Positions 18,206-27,379 of a DNA stretch of 64,000 bases are shown here, in pieces (position 1 is the first letter of the stretch; each line of letters starts with the position of its first letter). The translations under genes and the position numbers were made by a program. The notes beneath the pieces are model-generated. The model searched no databases, was not told the origin of the DNA, and saw nothing but the letters and a program-made list of their open reading frames with translations. Where the stretch lies: positions 19,017 to 83,016 of the forward strand of contig JANYLK010000211.1 in the NCBI GenBank assembly GCA_025357875.1. Direction: 5' to 3'. The DNA comes from Granulicella sp. GTDB lineage: Bacteria; Acidobacteriota; Terriglobia; Terriglobales; Acidobacteriaceae.

Positions 18206-18865
18206 TTGAATGCTATGCAGAATTCGCCATACCGAACAGAACCACGCTGGCCCGCCATGCTGGCTCTTCTTGCCGTTAGCGGACTGCGGCTGGCCCTTCC
18301 TGAAGCTCTGTCGGTTGGTCCTCGCTGGCTGCTGCTTGTCGTGGTTGGCTTGCTCCTCATTCCAACCGTGTGGGCGCGACTTCGCGAAAATGACAAGCTC
18401 AATCAAAGGTTTGGATATCTCCTCAATGCCATCGTCACCATCGATATGGTCTGGTCACTCGGCCTCCTGATTGCAGCACTCCCTGCTCATAAGCAATCCC
18501 CGGGCGCTTTGTTGCGGTCGGCCGCAGCCTTGTGGATCGCGAACATCCTCGTCTTCGCATCCTGGTACTGGCGGCTTGACGGAGGCGGACCCAGGGCTCG
18601 AGAGTTGAGCGGCGTGCATAAGGACGGCGCTTTTCTGTTCCCGCAGATGACTCTCAATTCGGAAACGAAACTGGAGATGGGCGAGCAATACTGGAGTCCC
18701 GGATTCGTTGATTACCTGTTCCTAGCCTTCAACAGCAGCACCGCATTCTCACCGACAGACTCGCCCGTCCTCTCGCGCTGGGCGAAGGTCCTGATGATGG
18801 TGCAGGCGCTCATTTCCTTTATGACCGTGGCGTTGCTCGCCGCCAGAGCCGTCAATATTCTTTGA
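18206..18865 (+). CDS. Conserved-looking membrane protein of unknown function
   Basis: Protein of 219 residues, divergent from cheA. Hydrophobic segments lie near residues 17-35, 40-56, 70-92, 105-122 and 193-215, so it should be an inner-membrane protein with about five helices. The last part (YWSPGFVDYLFLAFNSSTAF, then SPTDSPVLSRWAKVLMMVQ) has the look of a pore-loop plus final helix of two-helix ion channels, but the selectivity-filter signature is not clear and I do not assign a function. The start could be the ATG at 18206 or the one three codons on. It does not seem part of the chemotaxis operon. Confidence 0.7.
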   Translation: MNAMQNSPYRTEPRWPAMLALLAVSGLRLALPEALSVGPRWLLLVVVGLLLIPTVWARLRENDKLNQRFGYLLNAIVTIDMVWSLGLLIAALPAHKQSPGALLRSAAALWIANILVFASWYWRLDGGGPRARELSGVHKDGAFLFPQMTLNSETKLEMGEQYWSPGFVDYLFLAFNSSTAFSPTDSPVLSRWAKVLMMVQALISFMTVALLAARAVNIL

Positions 18866-19083
18866 GATTAGAGTGCCCGAGCATTACCTCAAAGTTTCCT
18901 TGACCGAAAAAAGGCTAACAACGCCAAGACTCTAAACGACGGTACGAACTGCCACTCGACTTCCCAGCGTTGCACTGTACCAGGATGCTTGTCATTGTGA
19001 GCGCGCAGTTTCCTGCAACGCGTGTAGGCAAAACTTTGGCCACCACTTGCTTGTGCGTAGCCCACAAAGTACGCTCATCCTCT

Positions 19084-19518
19084 ATGCCTTCCGCACTTAC
19101 ACCTGACGAGATTGCAATCCTCCACGATCACGCCATCGAAGCTGCACAGAATTCGTACTCTCCCTACAGCCATTTCCGCGTGGGCGCCGCCATCCTCCTC
19201 CATCCCGACGACCGCCAGAGCGGCAAGATCGTAGCAGGCACCAACGTCGAAAACGCCTCCTACCGTCTCACCTCATGCGCCGAGCAGGCAGCCATCGCCG
19301 CCGCTGTAACCTTGTACGGTCCCGCGATAAGAATCCAGGCCGTCGCCGTAGTCAACCTCAACGGCTCAGCGTGCATGCCATGCGGAGCCTGCCGTCAGAC
19401 CATCCTTGAATTTGCCTCCCCCGAGACGCCCATCTTCTATCCCTCAGCGACCGGAGACACAATTTCCACCACCCTGGCCGATCTACTGCCCGCCGCCTTC
19501 AGCCTGATCCACAAATAG
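19084..19518 (+). CDS. cdd: Cytidine deaminase
   Basis: Zinc enzyme converting cytidine and deoxycytidine to uridine and deoxyuridine. The family signatures are present: YSHFRVGAA, NVENASYRLTSCAEQAA with the zinc-ligand Cys and catalytic Glu, and the second zinc pair in MPCGACRQTILEF. Length from the ATG at 19084 is 144 residues, near the usual size for the homotetrameric form; a frame extended to 18970 adds 38 residues with no similarity. There is no obvious ribosome-binding site for the ATG. With the pyrimidine phosphorylase and nucleoside transporter nearby it forms a nucleoside salvage set. Confidence 0.92.
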   Translation: MPSALTPDEIAILHDHAIEAAQNSYSPYSHFRVGAAILLHPDDRQSGKIVAGTNVENASYRLTSCAEQAAIAAAVTLYGPAIRIQAVAVVNLNGSACMPCGACRQTILEFASPETPIFYPSATGDTISTTLADLLPAAFSLIHK

Positions 19519-19914
19519 CATGGGCCGAAGTCTCTGATTCGGCTAGGGAACCAACCTCCCGTGCTTTGCCTGAACTATTTGTTGTGTTTTTGCTAAGTAA
19601 AATAGCGTGTCAAGCCCCTAAACGACACAAACTGCTGAAACAAAATGGAATAAACTTGGCGTAACAGTTTGGGTCGAGTCGCTATACTTAAATCAGTTAG
19701 AGTTCCCGGGCGCACCTAACCCCAGTTTCGCTTTTACCTCTTCGGGAAATACACCGTTTCTAAGAATGGAGCAGTAACTCTATTAGAATGTTTATTTTCC
19801 GAATGTGGTATCAGCTAAGATGTTTGGAATCTATATTTTGCCGATTTCGAGGGGGGGAGGGGGGCCACCCGTATCCCTCAAATCGCCCAATCACTGAGAA
19901 CGAATCGAGATCAA
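19519..19914. promoter_or_regulatory. Long AT-richer intergenic region before the pyrimidine phosphorylase gene
   Basis: About 395 bases with lower GC than the surroundings and no convincing gene. It contains a TATACT hexamer near 19682 that could be a -10 element, though no well-spaced -35 is evident, and a G-rich run (GAGGGGGGGAGGGGGG) near 19849. I see no recognisable riboswitch or RNA gene. It most likely carries the promoter and leader of the downstream gene. Confidence 0.35.
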
Positions 19915-21306
19915 GTGACCATTCACCCCATCGATGTGATCCAGCACAAACGCGACGGCCTCACTCTCTCCGACGGAGAGATTCACGCCTTCATCAGAGC
20001 GCTGGTAGCACGCAAGTCTCCGACCGATAGCCCAACCGACGCCCAGACGGCCGCTCTCCTGATGGCCATCTTCGTGCGCGGACTCATCCCGCAGGAACTT
20101 GCCGCCCTCACCCAGGCGATGCGCTTTTCAGGAGAAGTCTTCAATCCAACTCCTCTGCAAGCCTTTACCGTCGACAAGCATTCTACCGGCGGCGTCGGCG
20201 ATAAGACCTCCATCCTGATCGCGCCAATCATCGCGGCAGCCGGGCTCAAAGATCCAATGATTTCGGGCCGCTCGCTCGGCCACACCGGTGGCACACTCGA
20301 CAAGCTGGAGACGATTCCAGGATTCCGCACTCAGCTTCCTCTACCCGAGTTCCTATCGATCATTCAGCAGTGCGGCTTCGCTATGGCCGGCCAAACGCCG
20401 ACCCTGGTCCCAGCCGATCGCATCCTCTATGCGCTCCGCGACCACACTGGAACCGTTGAGTCGCCCTACCTGATCACTGCCAGCATTATGAGCAAGAAGC
20501 TCGCCGCTGGCCTCAACGCTCTTGTGCTGGACGTAAAAACCGGCAGCGGCGCCTTCATGTCCAAGTACGAGGACGCCCAACTTCTCGCGCACCTTATGGT
20601 CGATACCGGCGAGTTGGCCGGAACCCGTACCGTCGCCCTGCTCACCTCCATGGATCAGCCGCTCGGCCGATTCGCCGGCAACTGGGTTGAGATAGAGGAG
20701 TGTATCGAACTCTTCCAACACTTCTCGCCCGACTTCGCCTTTACGCTCACGCCGGAAAAGCTCCGTCTCTCTCAGGATCTGCTCGATCTTACTTACGCCC
20801 TCGCAGGCCATATGCTCTGCCTCGGCGGCAAAGCTCAATCGCCCAAGGCCGGAGCGCAACTCGCAGCCAAACTTCTCGCCGACGGATCAGCTTTCCAGCA
20901 CTTTCTTGAGATGGTCGAGTTGCAGTCGGACGATCTGCCTGCCGCAGTCAATGCATTCGCCGATCCTGAAGGCTTTCACAAGCCCTCGGTGACTCGAAAG
21001 CTTACCGCTGATCGCGAAGGCTTTCTCTCCGCGATGGACTGCACCCAGGTTGGATGGGCCGTGCAGCGCCTAGGAGCTGGCCGCACAAATCCCGGCGAGC
21101 CCGTCAGCGCCCACGCCGGCATCGAGATGCATGCCAAACTTGGGGACCGCATCGCCGCTGGCCAACCCCTAGTCACCCTCTTTAGTGAGGACCCCGCACT
21201 CCTCGACGAGCCAGAATCCATGCTACGCGAAACCCTGAAAATCACCGCCGAGCCACCCGCCACCATCCCTCTGGTCCGCGAGATTGTTGCCAAGGATCAA
21301 CAATGA
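19915..21306 (+). CDS. deoA: Thymidine/pyrimidine-nucleoside phosphorylase
   Basis: Cleaves thymidine or other pyrimidine nucleosides with phosphate to the base and (deoxy)ribose 1-phosphate. Glycosyltransferase family 3 signatures are clear: VDKHSTGGVGDKTSILIAP for the phosphate-binding loop, then SGRSLGHTGGTLDKLE, the family signature, and KTGSGAFM. Length of 463 residues is slightly above the usual 430-440. The start is a GTG at 19915 (VTIHPIDVIQHKRDG) with only a weak upstream purine stretch. Thymidine-specific DeoA and broad Pdp enzymes are hard to separate by eye. The C-terminal pyrimidine-phosphorylase domain is complete. Confidence 0.92.
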   Translation: MTIHPIDVIQHKRDGLTLSDGEIHAFIRALVARKSPTDSPTDAQTAALLMAIFVRGLIPQELAALTQAMRFSGEVFNPTPLQAFTVDKHSTGGVGDKTSILIAPIIAAAGLKDPMISGRSLGHTGGTLDKLETIPGFRTQLPLPEFLSIIQQCGFAMAGQTPTLVPADRILYALRDHTGTVESPYLITASIMSKKLAAGLNALVLDVKTGSGAFMSKYEDAQLLAHLMVDTGELAGTRTVALLTSMDQPLGRFAGNWVEIEECIELFQHFSPDFAFTLTPEKLRLSQDLLDLTYALAGHMLCLGGKAQSPKAGAQLAAKLLADGSAFQHFLEMVELQSDDLPAAVNAFADPEGFHKPSVTRKLTADREGFLSAMDCTQVGWAVQRLGAGRTNPGEPVSAHAGIEMHAKLGDRIAAGQPLVTLFSEDPALLDEPESMLRETLKITAEPPATIPLVREIVAKDQQ

Positions 21307-21330
21307 ACGTCGTCGGGATGGAGAGATTAG

Positions 21331-22053
21331 TCACGGCTTCGTCATCTTCAAGTTCGTCACGATCGCATCAGTGTTGTGCGCAAAACGGATGCCGTAGACA
21401 CCGTCGGTCGACTTCAGTTTTCCAGCGCCAACCACGTCGGCCTTGCCATAGATCGCGACCACAGTTCCATTGATCAAGCACGAAACTTTATCGCCCTTTA
21501 CCGACATCGCGATGTCCTGTGAAACCGGCTGTCCCGGTCCCTTTGCTTTGTGAACGGCGTCGTTAGCCGTCGGTCGTCGTCCACCCACCTGGAACGCGAT
21601 CGGCCCAAATCCGCGTACGATGAATGTGCCATTTCCGTATGCCGCGCAATACATCAGGCTCTGCTGGTCCGTCCCCAGGACGTCGCCGCCAATCACGATT
21701 CCATAAGGATGAGGATGGTCGTTCAGGTTCATGTACTTCTGCTCGCTGAAGGTTGCTGAAACGGTGTAGTCGCCGGTAGCCACGTTCTTCGGATTCCAGT
21801 AGGTTACCGCGGGTCCAGTCGTAACGCGCATTCCCTTATCTTCGGGAGCGAGCTTGGCATCCCTAATAGTCTGCCCTTGTTTCTCGGCGCCAGCGTCGAT
21901 CTTGCCCTCCCAGGCCGGCACCAAAATTCCTCCACCAGAAACACTTCTGCCAGCCTCATCGGAGGCGGCACCGGCAGGCGGTTGAGCGATGCAGATACCA
22001 GCGAGCAGACCACTGAGAACGACAGAAGAAGCGAGGCGGAAGGCAATGCGCAT
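21331..22053 (-). CDS. Secreted protein of unknown function with a jelly-roll-like body
   Basis: From the ATG at 22053 the protein has 240 residues, starting with a classical signal peptide (MRIAFRLASSVVLSGLLAG with an AQP cleavage region). A longer frame to 22152 adds residues from the upstream region. The body (VPAWEGKIDAGAEKQGQTI, later HPHPYGIVIGGD and the end DGVYGIRFAHNTDAIVTNLK) resembles the beta-sandwich of concanavalin-like or DUF1080-like folds, but no active site is recognised. It sits between two nucleoside genes on the opposite strand and is probably unrelated. Confidence 0.7.
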   Translation of the reverse strand: MRIAFRLASSVVLSGLLAGICIAQPPAGAASDEAGRSVSGGGILVPAWEGKIDAGAEKQGQTIRDAKLAPEDKGMRVTTGPAVTYWNPKNVATGDYTVSATFSEQKYMNLNDHPHPYGIVIGGDVLGTDQQSLMYCAAYGNGTFIVRGFGPIAFQVGGRRPTANDAVHKAKGPGQPVSQDIAMSVKGDKVSCLINGTVVAIYGKADVVGAGKLKSTDGVYGIRFAHNTDAIVTNLKMTKP

Positions 22054-22202
22054 AGGGTTCTCTCCAGAACGGAAAATTGTGTCCAGATTATAGCCGCGAT
22101 CACCGAAGCCTGTCCGCTGCGGCAAACAAACTCCACCGCCGCGCGTTCTCATCCGTTACACTCTGTTGACACCTAATAACCTTGCCCGCTTGGAGCGCAC
22201 TC

Positions 22203-23438
22203 TTGGCACGATTTACCGGTCTACTCGGTCTCATCACATTCATTGGCCTTGCGTACGCGCTCTCCGTCAATCGCCGTGCTATCAAATGGCGTACGGTCGC
22301 CTGGGGTCTGGGACTCCAGATTGTCTTTGCGTTCCTGGTCATCAAGTGGAACTACGGCCAGATCATCCTATCCAGAATCTCGGGCGTTATCACTGGCCTA
22401 CTTGGACACTCTGCCGACGGCTCCTCGCTCGTCTTCGGGCGCATCGGTACTCCTGGTGACTCGCTCGCTACCCTCGCCTTTGCGGTTCTCCCGACAATTA
22501 TCTTTGTCTCAGCGTTTTTCGCCATCCTGTATCACATTGGCCTGATGCAGCAAGTCATCAAAGTGGTCGCATGGATTATGCAGCGAACCATGGGTACGAG
22601 CGGCGCAGAGAGTACCAACGTCGCGGCCAGCATCTTCATGGGTCAGACCGAGGCGCCGCTCACCATACGACCGTTCCTCTCTGGCGCGACGAACTCCGAA
22701 CTGATGACCATCATGACTTCCGGCATGGCGCATGTCTCCGGCGGGATCATGGCCGCGTATATTTTGTTTGGCATCAACGCCAAGGACCTGCTCTCCGCCG
22801 TCATCATGACAGCGCCAGGCACCATCCTAATCGCCAAGATGCTTGTCCCCGAGACTGAGGTCGCAGCCACGGCGGGCACCGTCCGCATGCCTCCCAATGA
22901 GGAGCACAAGAACGAGAACTTCATCGCCGCAATTGCCCGCGGCACCATCGACGGCGGTCAGCTGGCATTTAACGTCGCCATCATGCTGATCGCCTTTGTA
23001 GCTCTCGTCGGCCTCTTCAACGCGATGATGCTCGGCACATCAAATGTGCTGTGGGCTCACGGGATTAGATTTCCCCACACCCTGAATGCGATCCTCGGGG
23101 CAGTTGGCGCACCTGTCGCCTGGCTGATCGGCATTCCCTGGCACGAGTGCCGCACCATCGGCAACCTGCTCGGCACTCGCACCATCATCAACGAATTCGT
23201 AGCGTTCCAGCAGTTAGGCCCACTCAAAGCCACCCTGTCTCCGCGCACCTTTTCCATCGCGACCTTTGCCCTGTGCGGCTTTGCGAACGTGGGATCGATA
23301 GGTATGCAGATCGGCGGCATCGGTGCCCTGGTGCCTAATCGGCGCGATGATCTAGCCCGTTTAGGACTTCGCGCGATGTTAGCTGGAACAATGGCAAACT
23401 TAATGTCAGCGAGCATCGTCTCTATATTGATCAAATAA
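22203..23438 (+). CDS. nupC: Concentrative nucleoside transporter (NupC/CNT family)
   Basis: Inner-membrane cation-coupled nucleoside importer with about ten hydrophobic helices. CNT signatures are visible: the gate and binding regions TLAFAVLPTIIFVSAFFAIL, GTSGAESTNVAASIFMGQTEAP, and the C-terminal ALCGFANVGSIGMQIGGIGA. I prefer the TTG at 22203 (MARFTGLLGL) because a GGAG lies seven bases upstream; the TTG at 22182 is possible. The length of 411 residues fits the bacterial form. It likely feeds the cytidine deaminase and phosphorylase encoded just before. Confidence 0.92.
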   Translation: MARFTGLLGLITFIGLAYALSVNRRAIKWRTVAWGLGLQIVFAFLVIKWNYGQIILSRISGVITGLLGHSADGSSLVFGRIGTPGDSLATLAFAVLPTIIFVSAFFAILYHIGLMQQVIKVVAWIMQRTMGTSGAESTNVAASIFMGQTEAPLTIRPFLSGATNSELMTIMTSGMAHVSGGIMAAYILFGINAKDLLSAVIMTAPGTILIAKMLVPETEVAATAGTVRMPPNEEHKNENFIAAIARGTIDGGQLAFNVAIMLIAFVALVGLFNAMMLGTSNVLWAHGIRFPHTLNAILGAVGAPVAWLIGIPWHECRTIGNLLGTRTIINEFVAFQQLGPLKATLSPRTFSIATFALCGFANVGSIGMQIGGIGALVPNRRDDLARLGLRAMLAGTMANLMSASIVSILIK

Positions 23439-23612
23439 TTTGATCACGCAACGCTAAGATTCTCGGGCCTGAATAGGGATTACGGAATGGGGGGCGCTGC
23501 AGGATCGACCGCGTCCAGTCGCGATTTGTTGTCGAAAATCGTCCCATCTTCAAGTATGCTGAGCGATCGAGTCGTTTGAACTAAATCAGTTTTGAACCAA
23601 GAGGATGCGCAT

Positions 23613-24737
23613 ATGAGTGCGAGTCGACGGGATTTCTTGCAAAATGCCTTGATGAGTGGAGGGCTCGCTCCTTTCCTGGGAACGGCTTCTGGTAGCCGTT
23701 TCTTTGAACGCCTTTTGAATGCTTCGGATCAGGTGAACGGTGCCAATGTTGGTCAGGCTTCTGTCGGTTCGCATGACTCGCAGAAGTTCTGGGCCAGCTT
23801 TGGGGCCAACGTAAACCAGGCGTCCGGAAGCACCGAAAACCGGACACGCGGTCTGTTTCCCCACAAGAAGCCTGACATGAGTGCGGCGGCAATGGATCGT
23901 CAGATTGATTTCTTCCATTACGACCCTGTCGACAAAAGGATGCGGTTTGCCACCAGTATCGAACCCAAGGAACTGCTCGATCATCCAGGCGATGTGACGG
24001 CCAGTCTGAACGTGAATGGCTTTCGCATGGCGCAGGAAGATAGAACCAAGTTCCAACAACTGCAGTCGGCTCAATTGCGCATCGATGTTGTGCAGACGAA
24101 GTCACTTTTCCAGACGCTTCTCGACCCGATGGCGTGGACTTCGCTTGCCTCATTATTTCCTGACAGTTCGGGCACTCTGCCTCCTATGCAGAACCTAAGT
24201 TTCAACCCTGGCGCGGCCTCACAAAAAATGAAGAAGGTCATTCTGCCGGGTGGTTCGGGGCAATGGGCGGTCAATCTCTCGATGGCGCACAAGCAGTCCA
24301 CGTTTTGCGCTGTCTTGCAGGGCCTCACGACTGTGGTCGGCAAGTTTGCGCCCATCATCGGACTACCGGCAATCAGTGTGGAGGCGCTGCAGGGCTTCAG
24401 TAGTTTGTATGGCGCCTTTGAGCAGAGAACGACGTTTCTGATCAACAGCTTTCCGCAACTGGCTTACGCAACGCAGCAAGCACGCAAGGGCGTCGTCAGT
24501 AACCAGGGAGTCAACCTAGTCTCTGGCGATTACGTTCTAGTGCCGCACCTCTACACCGCTGAACTGACGCCGCATCTCGAAGATCTGGAGTTGCGGCAGG
24601 GGTACCTGGTGCCAAAGGGATCGTCGACTAACACTTCCATCATCGATCTGGCGCTTGGACTGAAGCCGGACATAACCTATCTGTCAGCGACGTTTGGCTT
24701 GAAACCGCTTGCGCCTCAGGCTCCTGACGCTGGCTGA
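23613..24737 (+). CDS. Tat-signal exported protein of unknown function, first gene of the caspase cluster
   Basis: Protein of 374 residues from the ATG at 23613, which has an AGAGG site at good distance. The N-terminus carries a twin-arginine motif (MSASRRDFLQNALMSGG), so it is probably exported folded. The body has no family I recognise; it is rich in Gln, Ser and Asn. It is followed within 152 bases by a secreted caspase-like peptidase on the same strand, so the two may share a transcript. A substrate or partner role is only a guess. Confidence 0.65.
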   Translation: MSASRRDFLQNALMSGGLAPFLGTASGSRFFERLLNASDQVNGANVGQASVGSHDSQKFWASFGANVNQASGSTENRTRGLFPHKKPDMSAAAMDRQIDFFHYDPVDKRMRFATSIEPKELLDHPGDVTASLNVNGFRMAQEDRTKFQQLQSAQLRIDVVQTKSLFQTLLDPMAWTSLASLFPDSSGTLPPMQNLSFNPGAASQKMKKVILPGGSGQWAVNLSMAHKQSTFCAVLQGLTTVVGKFAPIIGLPAISVEALQGFSSLYGAFEQRTTFLINSFPQLAYATQQARKGVVSNQGVNLVSGDYVLVPHLYTAELTPHLEDLELRQGYLVPKGSSTNTSIIDLALGLKPDITYLSATFGLKPLAPQAPDAG

Positions 24738-24888
24738 TGCTTGCGCGTTGATCAATCTCAACGTGGTTCAGACTTATAGATGGGACAAATGGTTTCCGGG
24801 GGCCGGATATAAGATCGGGCCTTCGGAAGTCCCCTATTTTATAAAGTCTAAGTTGCGGTTCGGCACGACATATCAAGGCGAGGCTTCA

Positions 24889-27351
24889 ATGAAGCGGTCT
24901 GTTCCTTTCCTCAGTATTTTGCTGTGTCTGGCTGCTATTGCGCCGGCGCAGTCTAAGCGTGCGTTGATCGTCGGCATCGATACCTATCAGCCGGCGGGCA
25001 CGATTGCGCAGCACGAGGCTGGCTGTACCTATGGGCGTTGTGAACTGGGGAGCTTTGAAAATCTTCAAGGTGCTGTTAACGATGCACAGTCGATTGCCGA
25101 CGTGTTGACCGGGCCGAAGTTCGGTTTTCCGGCGGACAACGTGGTCCTGTTGACGAACCCCGCACCACGCCAGAGCCGTACCGGCGTGATTTTGCTTCCG
25201 GCCGCAGATACAACGCACGACGGGATTCTGGCCGCGATGAAGAAGTACCTGGTCGATACGCCAGAGCGTGGCGATACAGTCGTGTTTTACGATGCGAGTC
25301 ACGGGTCTCTGCGCGTGAATACCGCGGGCGAAAAGCTCACGGTCCGCGACGAAGGCGGCAAGCTTGTGACCGTCGACAGTACCTTGGTGCCGTCTGACGC
25401 GTACAAGGGCGGCTTCGACATACGCGATCGCGAGATGACTCGTATCTTCAATGCTGCGCTGGACAAGGGTATTCATCTGTCGGTCATCTTTGATAGCTGT
25501 CATAGCGGCGGTTCGACGCGGGGTCTGTCGGCCGGACGAAAGCGCTCTCTGCCGTATGACCCGCGGCCGGTGAATGACCCGCCGGACAAACTTCCCAATG
25601 GGGAGCGCGCGACTCCGCCCACTGAGCGGCTGGACAATCCCGCGCTGGTCTTCACCGCGGTACAGCAAGACCAGGCCGCGAACGAGGCCGATCCGTCCGA
25701 GAACATGCCGGAGGCGCATGGAGCTTTTACCGCGGCGTTGATTGAGACATTGCAGGTGTTACCGGCCGACGCACCGGCGTCACTTGTGTATCAGCGGGTA
25801 AAGGCAATGCTCGAAGGTAGCGGGTTTCCGGACCAGGAGCCAGACCTGGACGCAAATCCTATTCGTAGATCTCAGTCGCTTTTTGGCGGGGCGACGGGTG
25901 CGGCGAACGCGGACAAGGTGCGGACGGCAGCGTTGAAGGTCGACACAGACGGCAGCGTCTGGCTGGATATTGGGATGGTCTCCGGCATTGGTCCGGGGAG
26001 CGAGTTTACGGCGACTACTTCTAACTCTGGAAATCCGCCGGTGAAGTTGCGTGTGAACAACGCGCTCGGCGTCGCTCGATCGAGTGCAAACATCCTAAGT
26101 CCGGCTGGAGGCAAGGTTCGGATGGGAGATATTTTTGAACTGAGCCGCCTGATACCGGGGCAATCCAACCCGCTGCGATTCTGGACTGGGCCATCCAATC
26201 TTTCCAGCATGGAAATCAGCTCCGCAACTTCGCAGGTTAAGGTATCCGGTGTTGCGATGATCTCGGATCCCGCGGAGGACCTGTACACCGACGTTCTCAG
26301 TTGGAATGGCGCTGCATGGAGTTTGCGCCACGTTGCCGCCGATTCGGCGGTGCCGACTGGGCACACCTTCCTTAGCGTTGGAAAATTAGCCGGTCCCATA
26401 ATCCTCGGAGCGAGCATATCCGCGGAGTCCCTAAAGACGCATCTCTCACCAACGGCCAGATTGTGGGTCGACCTGCCTGCATCCCGTGAGTTGACGGAAA
26501 GTCTGAAGTTAGGTGATTCAAACAGCGAGGCTCAGCCTGCGAATACGATTGCCGACGCCAACTATGTGCTGGCTGGGTCCGTGATCAAAAGCGCCGCCAG
26601 CTACGCGTGGTTTCATAAGAGCGAGTTTTCGTCTGGACCGCGTGCGTCTCCTACATCCGACCATAGTCCCGGCTGCTCGACAACCTCTTCATACCCCGTG
26701 CGAAGCGATTGGGTGGCTGTCGCGGACGGTGCCGCTGCGCCTGTCGCTGCAGAGACGCTGAGCAGTTACTCGACACGACTCGCGAAGGTTCATGGATGGT
26801 TGCAACTATCGAATAATGCGGTCGCGGGATCGTCTGAGGCAAATTACTTCAAGCTGGCGTTCGTGCCGATGACCAGTACAAATCCGCTGGATACCAACAA
26901 CCCGGTGCATGAAAACGACCGTATGCGACTCGCGCTGCAAGCAGATCGCGCGGTGAGGGAGCCGCGCTGGGTCTACATTCTGGACATCGATTGCCACGGC
27001 AAGGGAAGCTTGATTTATCCCCTGAACTACTCGGAGAATCAGTATCCCGGTGATGGAGACCAGGATAATCAGGTAATTCTTCGCCACGCACCGACCTTGA
27101 AGGTGGGTCCGCCCTTCGGAGTCGACACCATGATTCTGCTGACCACCGCGCAGCCTCTGCCCGATCCGTCAGTGCTGAACTTCGAAGGTGTCGCACGCAC
27201 AGTTACTCGCGGTGTAACGTCGCCCCTGGAACGGCTCCTGTCGAGCGCCAGTAGCGGGTCGCGGGGATTGGGCGCCGAGGTGGAAGTTCCGACAAACTGG
27301 GGTATCGAAGTGAAATTACTGCGAAGCGTCCCTAAAGACGCCACACATTGA
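24889..27351 (+). CDS. Secreted caspase-like peptidase (C14) with a C-terminal DUF4384-like domain
   Basis: Start at the ATG at 24889, with GGCGAGG upstream; the open frame continues back to 24709 without similarity. A signal peptide (residues 1-21, ending APAQS) precedes the caspase fold: KRALIVGIDTY, a loop region, catalytic His138 in VVFYDASHGSLR and catalytic Cys204 in VIFDSCHSGGSTRG. The long middle has no assigned family. From about residue 693 the protein has RWVYILDIDCHGKGSLIYPL and LKVGPPFGVDTMILL, which is the DUF4384 pattern often paired with bacterial caspases. Both catalytic residues are present, so it should be active. Export is unusual for a programmed-death type protease. Confidence 0.88.
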   Translation: MKRSVPFLSILLCLAAIAPAQSKRALIVGIDTYQPAGTIAQHEAGCTYGRCELGSFENLQGAVNDAQSIADVLTGPKFGFPADNVVLLTNPAPRQSRTGVILLPAADTTHDGILAAMKKYLVDTPERGDTVVFYDASHGSLRVNTAGEKLTVRDEGGKLVTVDSTLVPSDAYKGGFDIRDREMTRIFNAALDKGIHLSVIFDSCHSGGSTRGLSAGRKRSLPYDPRPVNDPPDKLPNGERATPPTERLDNPALVFTAVQQDQAANEADPSENMPEAHGAFTAALIETLQVLPADAPASLVYQRVKAMLEGSGFPDQEPDLDANPIRRSQSLFGGATGAANADKVRTAALKVDTDGSVWLDIGMVSGIGPGSEFTATTSNSGNPPVKLRVNNALGVARSSANILSPAGGKVRMGDIFELSRLIPGQSNPLRFWTGPSNLSSMEISSATSQVKVSGVAMISDPAEDLYTDVLSWNGAAWSLRHVAADSAVPTGHTFLSVGKLAGPIILGASISAESLKTHLSPTARLWVDLPASRELTESLKLGDSNSEAQPANTIADANYVLAGSVIKSAASYAWFHKSEFSSGPRASPTSDHSPGCSTTSSYPVRSDWVAVADGAAAPVAAETLSSYSTRLAKVHGWLQLSNNAVAGSSEANYFKLAFVPMTSTNPLDTNNPVHENDRMRLALQADRAVREPRWVYILDIDCHGKGSLIYPLNYSENQYPGDGDQDNQVILRHAPTLKVGPPFGVDTMILLTTAQPLPDPSVLNFEGVARTVTRGVTSPLERLLSSASSGSRGLGAEVEVPTNWGIEVKLLRSVPKDATH

Positions 27352-27379
27352 TCTGAGCGTCTGCAGTACCGCGATCAGC

